A stretch of 64,000 nucleotides of DNA from JADLDB01 sp040752975 (GCA_040752975.1 JBFMHF010000010.1:1-64000); one strand, 5' to 3'. Shown: positions 43,227 to 50,862, counted from the first letter of the stretch. Program-made: numbers and translations. Notes: a model not told the origin generated them from the sequence alone.

Positions 43227-44000
43227 TCAGTGTGCGATGGTGGCGCCGACGTCGGCGCTGTAGAGGTCGACCACCATCTCCACGCGCCGGTTGAGCTCGC
43301 GGTGCTCGGGTGAGTCGTTGGGCGCCAGCGGGTGGGCGGCGGCCATGCCGGCGGCGGTGAGGAGGCCAGGCGGAAAGCTGTGGGCCTCTTCGAGGAAGGC
43401 GGTGACGGTGGCGGCGCGGGCTGCGGACAGGTCCCAGTTGGTGCGGTAGCGGGCCGAGCCCACCTTGCTGTCGTCGGTGTGCGCCTCCACCCGCACCGGT
43501 CGGCCGGTGACCTTGAGCTCGTCGGCGATCGCGTCCAGCACCGGTAGGGCCTCGGGCCGCAGCGCCGCCTGGGAAGGGTCGAAGAAGGACTCGGCCGCCA
43601 GCCGCACCGTCAGCCTGCCGTTGGCGAGCTCGATGACCACCGTCTGCGACACCTTGCGGTCCAGAAGGTAGGGCTTGAGCCGCTTCTCGAAGCGCTTCCT
43701 GAGCTGGTCCATCTGCTTGATCTTCTCGCTGGTCATCGCGCCGCCCGAACCGGCGCCCGCCACCGCGCCGCCGTTGGACGGAGGGCCCTGGAAGATGGGC
43801 AGCTCTCCCACGCCGCCGTTACCCGAGAAGTGGAGCGCCCACTTGATGGACTGGGCCGCGGCCACCATGCGTTTGTTGTCCACGCGCGAGACGGAATACA
43901 TCACCACGAAGAAGGCGAAGAGCAGGGTGATGAAGTCGGCGTAGCTGACCAGCCAGCGCTCGTGGTTCTCGTGCTCTTCGTGCTTGTGCTTCTTCGCCAT
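43227..44000 (-). CDS. motB: Flagellar stator protein MotB
   Basis: MotB forms the ion-conducting stator with MotA and anchors it to peptidoglycan. The 257-residue protein has a basic/His-rich N-terminus, one membrane helix (LVSYADFITLLFAFFVVMYSVSR) with the essential Asp at position 22, a plug/linker region, and an OmpA-like peptidoglycan-binding domain (ADELKVTGRPVRVEAHTDD, NWDLSAARAATVTAFL, ELNRRVEMVV). motA is not adjacent and not in the window. It follows a GGDEF gene by 38 bases with a weak ribosome site. The aspartate fits either a proton or a sodium motor; the ion is not clear from the sequence. Confidence 0.93.
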   Translation of the reverse strand: MAKKHKHEEHENHERWLVSYADFITLLFAFFVVMYSVSRVDNKRMVAAAQSIKWALHFSGNGGVGELPIFQGPPSNGGAVAGAGSGGAMTSEKIKQMDQLRKRFEKRLKPYLLDRKVSQTVVIELANGRLTVRLAAESFFDPSQAALRPEALPVLDAIADELKVTGRPVRVEAHTDDSKVGSARYRTNWDLSAARAATVTAFLEEAHSFPPGLLTAAGMAAAHPLAPNDSPEHRELNRRVEMVVDLYSADVGATIAH

Positions 44001-44038
44001 GCCTGGTTGTCGGCACGCGCGCAGGTCCGCGTGAAGGC

Positions 44039-44653
44039 CTACGTCGGCACACCCTTGCGCCGCTGCTTGTTGGCGTACATCTGCGCGTCGGCGTGGGCGA
44101 GCAGGGCGTCGGCCGTGGCGCCGTCTCCTGGCCAGGTGGCGAGGCCCACCGAAGCGGCGGCCTTCCACCCGAGGTGGTCCAGCTTGTCCAGGCAGCCCAG
44201 CACCCGCGCCACCGCTCGCTGCGCCGCCTCGCGGGGCGTGTCGGGGAGGATGATGACGAACTCGTCTCCCCCGGTGCGGCACACCACGTCGTGGTCGCGC
44301 AGCGTGCCCTTGAGCGTCTGCGCCACCCGCTTGAGCAGCTCGTCGCCGGCCAGGTGCCCGAGGGTGTCGTTGAGCTGCTTGAAGTCGTCGAGATCGAACA
44401 AAACCAGCGTGAAGGTGGCCTGGGAGTGGCGCTTGCAGCGGCTGATCTCCTGGCGCAGGCGCTCGTCGAAGGCGCGGCGGTTGTAGAGGCCAGTGAGGGG
44501 ATCGGTGAAGGCCATCTCCCGCAGCAGCGTCACCTCGGCGCGCGCGCGCTCCAGTTCCGCCTCCAGCGTGATCACCCGGTCCATCAATTCTGCCCGGGAA
44601 GGGCGGCGGACTTCGGAGGTGTCGGAAGGCTGCAGCTGGTCCTCGGCCATCAT
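44039..44653 (-). CDS. GGDEF diguanylate cyclase co-transcribed with motB
   Basis: A 204-residue cytoplasmic protein: a coiled coil (about 20-48, AELMDRVITLEAELERARAEVTLLR) joined to a GGDEF domain. The catalytic motif GGDEF is at 128-132 and the inhibitory-site RxxD (RDHD, 119-122) stands five residues before it, so an active, product-inhibited cyclase is expected. FTDPLTGLYNRRAFDE and LVLFDLDDFKQLNDTLGH are also intact. The ATG at 44653 (second ATG at 44650) follows GTGGAGG by 8 bases. Linkage to motB in a sigma-54 operon suggests local c-di-GMP control of the motor. PilZ and HDOD proteins nearby are possible readers. Confidence 0.93.
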   Translation of the reverse strand: MMAEDQLQPSDTSEVRRPSRAELMDRVITLEAELERARAEVTLLREMAFTDPLTGLYNRRAFDERLRQEISRCKRHSQATFTLVLFDLDDFKQLNDTLGHLAGDELLKRVAQTLKGTLRDHDVVCRTGGDEFVIILPDTPREAAQRAVARVLGCLDKLDHLGWKAAASVGLATWPGDGATADALLAHADAQMYANKQRRKGVPT

Positions 44654-44678
44654 GTCGAAAGCCTCCACAGGGCCTCAT

Positions 44679-44694
44679 CGCAACGCGCGTGCCC
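44679..44694 (-). promoter_or_regulatory. Sigma-54 promoter of the GGDEF-motB pair
   Basis: On the minus strand GGGCACGCGCGTTGCG has a perfect GGCACG and TTGC at the right 12-base spacing. The start is predicted near 44667, just ahead of the GGAGG site. This rules out a start at 44668. Confidence 0.83.
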
Positions 44695-44705
44695 GGTCCT
44701 TAAGC

Positions 44706-44719
44706 GTCAGGCAGCTGAC
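44706..44719. promoter_or_regulatory. GTCA-N6-TGAC palindrome, candidate enhancer
   Basis: GTCAGGCAGCTGAC lies about 13 bp upstream of the -24 box of the GGDEF-motB promoter. The full inverted repeat is CGTCAG-GCAG-CTGACG (44705-44720). It also faces the divergent gene at 44883. Confidence 0.5.
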
Positions 44720-44823
44720 GGGACGTCACCGAGGGCCGCGTTGACCCCCTTCGGTCGGCGGCGACCCGGAGTGCGCGCGACGAACCGGCTGATCCTCCTC
44801 GGGTGCGTGCGGGGTGGGGCGGT

Positions 44824-44839
44824 GAGCAAGCCGCTTGCA
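44824..44839 (+). promoter_or_regulatory. Weak sigma-54-like element ahead of the second MinD-type gene
   Basis: GAGCAAGCCGCTTGCA has a perfect TTGCA and the 12-base spacing but AG in place of GG at -24. The TTGCACAGGGG that follows is identical to the sequence at the 8971 promoter, which supports it. Confidence 0.4.
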
Positions 44840-44882
44840 CAGGGGTCGGGCTGCGGTTTTCGAGGTGGAGGAGCTTCCAGCG

Positions 44883-45851
44883 ATGTCGCGAGTGGCCCGG
44901 CGCATCATCTCCGTTGGTGGTGGAAAGGGGGGCGTCGGGAAGAGCCTCGTGTCCACCAACCTCGCCATCGCCATGGCGCAGGAGGGCCGGCGGGTGGTGC
45001 TGGTGGACGGGGACCTCGGCGCCTCCAACCTCCACACGCTGCTGGGGCTCGAGCGGCCGGGGCCCACGCTGCAGTCCTTCCTCGACCACGAGGTGGAGTC
45101 GTTGGAGGACGCCCGGGTGGACACGCCGGTGCCGGGGCTGTCGCTGGTGCGGGGCGCGTCGGCGGTGGTGGGCGCGGCGAACATCTCCCACGGGCAGAAG
45201 CAGCGCCTCTTGCGTCACGTCACCGCTCTCGACGCGGACGTGGTGGTGGTGGATGTGGGCGCCGGCACGGCCTTCAACCAGGTCGACCTCTTCGACGTGG
45301 GGCACCTGAAGCTGCTGGTGATGACGCCCCAGCTGACGTCGATTCAGAACGCCTACGCCTTCGTGAAGGGGACGGTGTACCGGCGGCTGGGGCGGCTGCT
45401 GAAGGCGCAGGGGCTGGAGGACGCGCTGGAAGAGAAGAGCGACGGCGCCCACGAGATGGCCAGCCTGCGCGCGGTGCTGCGCGACGTCTTCGCCGCGTCC
45501 CCCCGGCTGGAGGCGGAGGTGCGCCGCGACCTGTCCACCTTCCGCCTGCGCCTCTTCGGCAACCAGGTGTACGACCCGCGCGAGGCGGGCGTCTTCCGGG
45601 CGGTGGGGAAGATGATGACGGACTTCCTGTCGGTGGCCGCGCCGCTGGTGGGCTTTGCGCGCGCCAGCCGGCTGATGCACGACTCGGCCACCCAGCGCCG
45701 CCCGTACCTCCTCATCGCCAGGCATGAGGAGACGGCCCAGGCGCTGCGCGCTGCGGCGCGGGCCTTGCTGGACGAGCCGCTCGGCGAAGAAGGGCCGGTG
45801 GTGGGTCGAGGTGAGCCGGCGCGGCTGACTGCGGAGCCGGCGGCTGCGTGA
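44883..45851 (+). CDS. Second MinD/FlhG-like ATPase
   Basis: A 322-residue ParA/MinD-superfamily ATPase: deviant Walker A GGGKGGVGKS (about 12-21), A' VVLVDGDLGASNLHTLLGL, switch II VVVVDVGAGTAFNQVDLF, and MTPQLTSIQNAYAFVKG. These motifs are closest in style to FlhG. A DNA-binding or amphipathic C-terminal helix was not clearly seen. The ATG follows GGAGGAG. It is followed by a FliJ-like gene with a 16-base spacer. The presence of flhG at 33687 makes this a second such ATPase in the cluster; polar localisation or chemoreceptor/motor positioning is possible. Myxococcal FlhG-like paralogs with unclear roles are common. Confidence 0.88.
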   Translation: MSRVARRIISVGGGKGGVGKSLVSTNLAIAMAQEGRRVVLVDGDLGASNLHTLLGLERPGPTLQSFLDHEVESLEDARVDTPVPGLSLVRGASAVVGAANISHGQKQRLLRHVTALDADVVVVDVGAGTAFNQVDLFDVGHLKLLVMTPQLTSIQNAYAFVKGTVYRRLGRLLKAQGLEDALEEKSDGAHEMASLRAVLRDVFAASPRLEAEVRRDLSTFRLRLFGNQVYDPREAGVFRAVGKMMTDFLSVAAPLVGFARASRLMHDSATQRRPYLLIARHEETAQALRAAARALLDEPLGEEGPVVGRGEPARLTAEPAAA

Positions 45852-45867
45852 CGAAAGGTGGAGTGTG

Positions 45868-46284
45868 ATGATCCCTGTGAGGCTGGACGTGGTGGTGAAG
45901 GTGAAGGCGCGGGAGGAAGAGCGGCGCCTCGAGGCGATGGCGGACGGCCAGCGGCGGGTGGAGGCGGCGAAGGCGGCGCTGAGGGCGGCGGAGGCCCAGG
46001 CTGCCCGGGAGTTGTCGGGCTCATGCGTGGCGGCGGATTTCTGCGTGTACGACACGGCCCGGGCCCGGGCGTTGGAGCTGGTGAAGCGAGCCCGCCAGGA
46101 GCTGGTCTCGGCCGAGCGCGCGGCGGAGGCGTCCCGCGTCGCCTGGGCGACGGCCCGCAGCCAGACGGATGCGGTGCGGCGGGTGGCCGACACGCGCCGC
46201 GCCGAGGTGCTGCAGCTCGCGGAGAAGAAGGAGCGACGCAGCGAGGACGAGCTGACGTTGCTGCGCTTCGCGCGGGCGTCCTGA
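45868..46284 (+). CDS. FliJ-like coiled-coil protein
   Basis: A 138-residue, fully helical protein (LDVVVKVKAREEERRLEAMADGQRRVEAAKAALRAAEAQAARELSG and a second long helix ending KKERRSEDELTLLRFARAS) with two cysteines in the interhelical segment. Length, two-helix coiled coil and the N-terminal RLDVVVKVKAREE pattern match FliJ, the export ATPase stalk and chaperone escort. FliJ is normally beside fliI; here it is distant, beside the second MinD-like gene. The ATG at 45868 is next to GGTGGAG. Identification is by fold and composition. Confidence 0.65.
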   Translation: MIPVRLDVVVKVKAREEERRLEAMADGQRRVEAAKAALRAAEAQAARELSGSCVAADFCVYDTARARALELVKRARQELVSAERAAEASRVAWATARSQTDAVRRVADTRRAEVLQLAEKKERRSEDELTLLRFARAS

Positions 46285-46345
46285 GGCCGGGCCCGGGGCG
46301 GGACGGGAAGAGGTGCGGCCGGCGAAGCGGCTACACTCGACAGGC

Positions 46346-46444
46346 ATGAACTGCCTGGTGGTGGTGGCGCCGTGCCTCGCGATGCCGGCTGGCCTTCCTC
46401 TCCCGCGTCATCGAGGTGGAGGCGAGGAAGGCGCAGCGGGATGA
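46346..46444 (+). CDS. Possible 32-residue leader peptide
   Basis: ATG at 46346, frame open to a TGA that overlaps the ATG of the next gene (ATGA). The product is MNCLVVVAPCLAMPAGLPLPRH and 10 more residues. The overlap resembles translational coupling. The ribosome site is weak, and a TACACT -10-like hexamer (46331-46336) lies just ahead. It may be chance. Confidence 0.3.
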   Translation: MNCLVVVAPCLAMPAGLPLPRHRGGGEEGAAG

Positions 46445-47157
46445 GCCGCCTCGGTCCCTGGCTTGTGGCGCTGTCGCTCTCGTCCACCGCGTGGGCGCAG
46501 GATTGCCCACGTCCAGACGGCTCCACCGGGGGCGTGTCGAGCCTCGACGCGAAGGAGCGGCTCGCCTTCCTCTCGAAGACGCTCGCGGCGGAGGCGCCGC
46601 GCAGCACCCGCTGGATGGCGGCGTGGGGCGCGACGTACGGGCTGCTGACGGTGGTGCAGTTGGCCGCGGTGGGCGTGACGGACAGCGCGGCGGACCCGGA
46701 CTGGTACGTGGGGGCCTTCACCTCGGCGCTGGGCCTCGCCCTCACCCTGGTGAGTCCCGTGGAGGCGCAGCACGCGGGCCCGGGCTTCGTCGAGCGGGCC
46801 TCGCGGGCGACGGAGGCGGACACCTGCGCGCTGGTGGCGGAAGGAGAGCGGCTCCTGGGCGAAGGCGCCGTCGGCCAGCGCCGCGCGCGCGCGTGGTACC
46901 TCCACGTCATCAACGTGGTGGCCAACGTGGGGCTGGGCCTCGTCCTCGGGCTGGCGCACGACCGCTGGGTGCCGGGCGTCATCAACTTCGTGCTGGGTGC
47001 GGGCCTCATCGAAGCGACGCTCTTCACCGCGCCCACCGGCCTCGTCGACGCGTGGGACGAGTACCAGCGCGGCGGCGCGGGGCAGGCGGTGCGCTTCTTC
47101 TTCTCACCGAGCCTCGTACCAGGTGGTACCGGCGTCCGAATGGGCGTCACCTTCTGA
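46441..47157 (+). CDS. Membrane protein of unknown function
   Basis: A 238-residue protein with a signal peptide (LGPWLVALSLSSTAWAQ) and about four hydrophobic segments (WGATYGLLTVVQLAAVGV, GAFTSALGLALTLVSPVEA, VINVVANVGLGLVLGLAH, VINFVLGAGLIEATLFT). Two cysteines (AQDCPRP, EADTCALV) may pair. The ATG follows AGGAAGG. It is the last gene of the MinD-FliJ group or a separate unit. No family is recognised. Confidence 0.75.
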   Translation: MSRLGPWLVALSLSSTAWAQDCPRPDGSTGGVSSLDAKERLAFLSKTLAAEAPRSTRWMAAWGATYGLLTVVQLAAVGVTDSAADPDWYVGAFTSALGLALTLVSPVEAQHAGPGFVERASRATEADTCALVAEGERLLGEGAVGQRRARAWYLHVINVVANVGLGLVLGLAHDRWVPGVINFVLGAGLIEATLFTAPTGLVDAWDEYQRGGAGQAVRFFFSPSLVPGGTGVRMGVTF

Positions 47158-47202
47158 TGCAAGGTTCGGCAGCGAGCACGGACTCGTTGAAGCGGGAGCC
47201 GC

Positions 47203-47814
47203 TCAGGTCGCGAATGGCTCGAGCGCAGAACGCAGCGCCCGAAAGCTCGGCGATGTGTTTCGGGCGGGCTCCATGTGCGCGGCGACCGCCTGCGCAACCT
47301 CAACCTTCCGGAGGCCCGTCGGGAAATAGCCGAATTCCTGCAACACACGCTCGAATGCTTCCCACGTGCCTCCACGAATCTCGTCGGGCGCGCGGTAACC
47401 ATCCTGAGATGGGATGTTCGGATCGACCCTCGGGTAGGCAGCCGTCACCGCATCCCAATCGCCGAAGTACCAGGCCTCGAGTTCCTCGACGGCAATGCGG
47501 TTGACCACCGTGTATGACGAGCCCGGGTTGGTACGTGTGCGCAGCCCGGCTGCTTCCGCGATCTTCTCCAACGACTGCTTGAGCTGCACACAGTTGTCGT
47601 CGTCGCGGTCAACGACGACGAGAATCCGCCAAGTCTGAGGAATCCACTTCGCGTAGCCAAGCAGTCGCTTCGGCAGCTTCCGAAGGAGGTCCTGCTTGCT
47701 GGTGTGTTCATGGATGTCCCAACTCGTTCGGCCAAGGAACTTCGGCAGGAGCAGCGACAGCGCTGCGCGCATGCTGGCTTCCTCGACCAGCACTTCCACG
47801 TGGTCGACGCTCAT
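47203..47814 (-). CDS. DUF4276 family, TOPRIM-like putative nuclease
   Basis: A 203-residue cytoplasmic protein. Acidic motifs sit where the TOPRIM-like DUF4276 fold expects them: VEVLVEEAS (E11/E12) and LVVVDRDDDNC (D69, D71), plus VEELEAWYFGDW (around 120). This indicates metal-dependent phosphodiester chemistry. Translation is coupled to the upstream AAA ATPase (ATGA). AAA-DUF4276 pairs are frequent in bacterial accessory regions and are predicted anti-phage or toxin-like modules related in logic to OLD, Gabija and PARIS. The local base composition is less GC-rich than the flanks. Function is inferred from family and pairing. Confidence 0.88.
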   Translation of the reverse strand: MSVDHVEVLVEEASMRAALSLLLPKFLGRTSWDIHEHTSKQDLLRKLPKRLLGYAKWIPQTWRILVVVDRDDDNCVQLKQSLEKIAEAAGLRTRTNPGSSYTVVNRIAVEELEAWYFGDWDAVTAAYPRVDPNIPSQDGYRAPDEIRGGTWEAFERVLQEFGYFPTGLRKVEVAQAVAAHMEPARNTSPSFRALRSALEPFAT

Positions 47815-49052
47815 CGAGCCGGCGCCCCCATGCGAACGAGCGGATCGCCCCCGAGGTGCCCCTCCATCCACAGATCTCCAAGCGACGCTCCGGCAGAGAG
47901 GAATTCGGGAATGCCGCGCTGCTCCGCGGCCCGGACGACCTTCGTATAGCCATGCTCATCACGGAAGAGGATGCGCAGTTCGTCGGCCCGAAGGCCGTTG
48001 ACGAAGTACGGGGAGTGCGTGGTGACGAGCAACTGGGAGCGCTCGGCGGCGGCCCGGCACTCCTCCGCAAGTCCGTGAAGCAACCGTGGATGCAAGAAGT
48101 TCTCAGGCTCCTCCAGCCCGATGAACTGCGGTGGCCTGGGGTCGTAGAGCACGACGAGGTACGCGAGCATCTTGAGCGTGCCGTCCGACGCGAAGCGCGC
48201 GAGCACCGGTTCGCTGAACGGGGCGTCCTTGATGCGCAACAGCAGGCGGCCGTCGCGCAGTGGCTCGGAGAAGACCTTCTCGAGTCGAGGCACCCGTTTC
48301 GCGAGCGTGCTCAAGATCTGGCGCAGCCGATCCGGGTGCTCCTCCTGCAGGTACTGCATGACGTTGGCGAGATTGTCGCCAGTCTTTGACAGCCGCTCGT
48401 GTGCGCCAGCAATGGGGACGACGCGGGTGTCATCGACGGAAAGGTACGAGACGTACCAGTCGGAGATGAAGCGACGGAGCGCCGCGACGCGCGGATGTTT
48501 GGCCAGCTGGCCCAGGGTGCTGACCGCGAGCATGTCGTTGGAGTCGAGGCGCTCCTTTGTCTTCTTGTCCGTCGGCTCCGGGCGCTCACCTGAGATGACC
48601 CAACCTTCGCCGTTCTTGAAGCTGAGGATCTTGTACGGTGCACCCGGCTTGTCTTTCGCGACGCGGCGCCATGAGAGCGTCTCGCTCACGACGCGGGGAT
48701 GACCGTCGACCTCCTCGATTTCAAGACGGTAGGTCGCCGGTTGCTCCGATGGTCGCTCGCGGTAGCGAACCTCAATGACGATGGGCCCCGAGCTGCCGCG
48801 TGTACGAAGTTCCTGGAAGCGTCCCCGCTTGTCCCAGGCTTTGCGGAGGCCGTACTGAAAGCACTCTGACAGGAAGTTGAAGACGTCGAAAACGGTCGAC
48901 TTGCCGCTGCCGTTGGGCCCGAGAAGGACGGTGAGCGGCGTGAGGTGGCTCAGCTCCACGCGTCGCAGTGCGCGGAAGTTCTCGACACGCAGGTATTCAA
49001 TCCGCGGAATTCCCGGTGCTGGCGCGGCCGTCGCTCTCCTGGCTCGGCTCAT
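47811..49052 (-). CDS. AAA (ABC-type, RecF/OLD-like) ATPase partner of DUF4276
   Basis: A 413-residue ATPase of the AAA_15/AAA_21 (SMC-like) class. Motifs: Walker A GPNGSGKST (45-53) after the typical IEYLRVENFRALRRVEL start, ABC signature SDGTLK (289-294), Walker B IGLEEPEN (311-318) and the H-loop histidine in TTHSP (346). No nuclease domain is fused; the TOPRIM-like function is in the next gene, overlapping by 4 bases. The ATG at 49052 is preceded by GGAG; an upstream in-frame extension (to 49193) has no good site. The 47.2-49.1 kb segment has codons with more A/T than its neighbours, a sign of transfer. A defence role is inferred, not shown. Confidence 0.9.
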   Translation of the reverse strand: MSRARRATAAPAPGIPRIEYLRVENFRALRRVELSHLTPLTVLLGPNGSGKSTVFDVFNFLSECFQYGLRKAWDKRGRFQELRTRGSSGPIVIEVRYRERPSEQPATYRLEIEEVDGHPRVVSETLSWRRVAKDKPGAPYKILSFKNGEGWVISGERPEPTDKKTKERLDSNDMLAVSTLGQLAKHPRVAALRRFISDWYVSYLSVDDTRVVPIAGAHERLSKTGDNLANVMQYLQEEHPDRLRQILSTLAKRVPRLEKVFSEPLRDGRLLLRIKDAPFSEPVLARFASDGTLKMLAYLVVLYDPRPPQFIGLEEPENFLHPRLLHGLAEECRAAAERSQLLVTTHSPYFVNGLRADELRILFRDEHGYTKVVRAAEQRGIPEFLSAGASLGDLWMEGHLGGDPLVRMGAPAR

Positions 49053-49222
49053 GGGGGGCACTCCATACGGACGTTGATCACGATCGGCGAACTCGAGGCG
49101 TTGGTCATGGGACTCGGTCGTTTCCGATTCGAGCGCGCCGGCGGAGAGTTCGCCAGAAAGAAGCTGTCGGAGTTGGCAGGCATCGAGTGCCATGCCGGGC
49201 GCGCGAGGTGCCTCAAGGGCCC

Positions 49223-49262
49223 AAAAGACGACGGCCCCGCCCTCACCATGAGGACGAGGCCG
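49223..49262 (-). terminator. Intrinsic terminator of the metzincin gene
   Basis: On the minus strand a 14-bp stem (49249-49262 with 49232-49245, two G-U pairs, 3-base loop) is followed after five bases by TTTT (49226-49223). It lies 29 bases after the metzincin stop and upstream of the AAA gene, so it separates the two minus-strand units. Confidence 0.85.
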
Positions 49263-49290
49263 CGTGAAGGTCCCCCCGGGGGAAGTTGAA

Positions 49291-50862
49291 TCAGGGGGCC
49301 GTGTAGTTGATGGTGAGGTTGTACGTGCCGGCCGAGTAGCCGTGCACCATCAGGTACACCTTGTTCTGCGTGGCGGGCACGGTGACGGTGCAGCTCTCCG
49401 ACGCGCCATTCTTGTACGGCCGGCAGTCGAACAGCGTCAGCGTGGGCGCCGCGCCGAAGCGCAGGTAGAGGTCCGGGTCCCCCGAGCCCGTCATCGTCAC
49501 CTTGAAGCTGGTGCCGGGCAGCACGGTGATGGGCTGGAACTGCTTCTGCTCGTTGCGGCCCACGCTGCCCGACGCGGTGCCCGTCTGCGGCGTCCCGCCG
49601 GTGGGCGGAGGCGTCGACGAGCCCGCGGTGTACTCCACGCGCAGCGAGTAGCTGGCCGCCGTGTAGCCGTTGACGGTGACGTACGCCGCGGTCTGGCCCG
49701 AGGGCACGGTGAGGGTGCACTCCTCGGCGCTGCCGTCGAGGTACGGCCGGCAGTCGAAGGAAGACAGCGTGGGCGCCGCGCCGAAGCGCACGTAGAGATC
49801 GGCGTCGCCCGTACCGCTCAAGATGGCGCGGAAGGTCGTGCCCGCCGCCACATTGAAGGGGCCGTACGCCTTGCTCGCCCCCTGCGCCAGGCTGCCCGAG
49901 AAGGTCTCCACGTTGGGGCCCGCGCTGCCGCCACCCGTGCCTCCACCCGTGCCGCCGCCCGTCCCGCCACCCGTGCCGCCGCCCGTGCCGCCACCCGTGC
50001 CGCCACCCGTGCCGCCGCCCGTGCCGCCGCCGCCGCCGCTGCCCGAAGGCGAGCCGTACAGCGCCGCCGCGCCCTGCGCGTCCAGCGAGGTGAGGGAGAG
50101 GTCCGCGAAGTCGCCCGTGCCGTTGCACTGCGGGTAGTGCATCACCGACGCGGAGTCGTACGGCGTCAGCGCGCGCCAGCTGTTGTCCTCGAAGCAGGTG
50201 CCGGCCTCGGGCCGGGTGTGCTCGTGGCGGAAGCCCAGCGTGTGCCCCAGCTCGTGCCGGAGGATGCCCACCAGCGACACCGACGGGTCCCCGAAGGACG
50301 AGTTGTCCACCAGCACGTTGCGGTTGGCGCGGGCCTCATCGGGGAAGAAGGCGCGGGCCAGGTACTGGCCGTTGACGTTCACCGGCCGCACGTCGAAGAG
50401 CACGTTGTTGTTCGACGCGGTGCAGCTGCCGTCCTGCGCGGACAGGTAGACGAACTTCACGTTCGCCACCGCCTGCCAGGCGCCCGTCGCCGCCGCCATC
50501 GCGCTCACCATCTCCGCCTTCCGGCTGCCGAAGTTGTTCGAGATGCAGTACGTGAGGTTCAGCTTCTGCGTGTTGCTCCACTTGTTGTCCGTGCTGCCGA
50601 TGCGGTCCACCGCGAGCTGCCCGTCGGCCACGTTCATCTCGTAGAACTCGCGCAGCTCCTTCTCGCTGCTGAAGGGCGTGTCGCCGTCGGCGATCCAGAT
50701 GCCCGTCTCCGGCTCCTGGAAGGCGTAGTGGGCCTTGAAGTCCTCCCAGCTGATCCGCGTGCCCGTGTGCAGGGTGTCCGGGGTGTCCGAAACCGTGCCC
50801 TCTCCCACCCCGCAGCCCGCCAGTACCGCCAGCACTGCACCCAACATCGACCGCTTCATGGA
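49291..50862 (-). CDS. Lipoprotein metzincin protease with two PPC domains
   Basis: A 523-residue exported protein. The signal has a lipobox (GAVLAVLAGC). The catalytic domain has HELGHTLGFRH (H203, E204, H207, H213), a metzincin zinc motif, and the Met-turn SVMHYP. An 8-unit GGGT linker follows at about 278-312, then two bacterial PPC (pre-peptidase C-terminal) domains, each with an AYVTVNGY/VYLMVHGY core and a Cys pair (FDCRPYLDGSAEECT; FDCRPYKNGASESCT). PPC domains are usually removed or act in secretion. The ATG at 50862 is 8 bases after GGGAG; a Met two codons upstream is too close. Probably a surface or secreted protease of predatory or nutritional use. Confidence 0.93.
   Translation of the reverse strand, partial: SMKRSMLGAVLAVLAGCGVGEGTVSDTPDTLHTGTRISWEDFKAHYAFQEPETGIWIADGDTPFSSEKELREFYEMNVADGQLAVDRIGSTDNKWSNTQKLNLTYCISNNFGSRKAEMVSAMAAATGAWQAVANVKFVYLSAQDGSCTASNNNVLFDVRPVNVNGQYLARAFFPDEARANRNVLVDNSSFGDPSVSLVGILRHELGHTLGFRHEHTRPEAGTCFEDNSWRALTPYDSASVMHYPQCNGTGDFADLSLTSLDAQGAAALYGSPSGSGGGGGTGGGTGGGTGGGTGGGTGGGTGGGTGGGTGGGSAGPNVETFSGSLAQGASKAYGPFNVAAGTTFRAILSGTGDADLYVRFGAAPTLSSFDCRPYLDGSAEECTLTVPSGQTAAYVTVNGYTAASYSLRVEYTAGSSTPPPTGGTPQTGTASGSVGRNEQKQFQPITVLPGTSFKVTMTGSGDPDLYLRFGAAPTLTLFDCRPYKNGASESCTVTVPATQNKVYLMVHGYSAGTYNLTINYTAP
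49928..50040 (-). repeat. Eight-unit 12-base tandem repeat encoding (TGGG)n
   Basis: Eight copies of a 12-base unit (plus-strand form CCGCCACCCGTG with variants) span 49928-50023, then a GCC run to 50040. It encodes the flexible linker between the protease domain and the PPC domains. In-frame copy-number change is expected. Confidence 0.9.

Noticed and set aside
49053..49193. N-terminal extension of the AAA ATPase
   Set aside because: The added 47 residues have no domain character. The ATG at 49052 lies close to the conserved N-terminal strand of the fold.
49928..50040. Possible CRISPR-like array
   Set aside because: The 12-base units have no spacers and encode an in-frame Gly/Thr protein linker.
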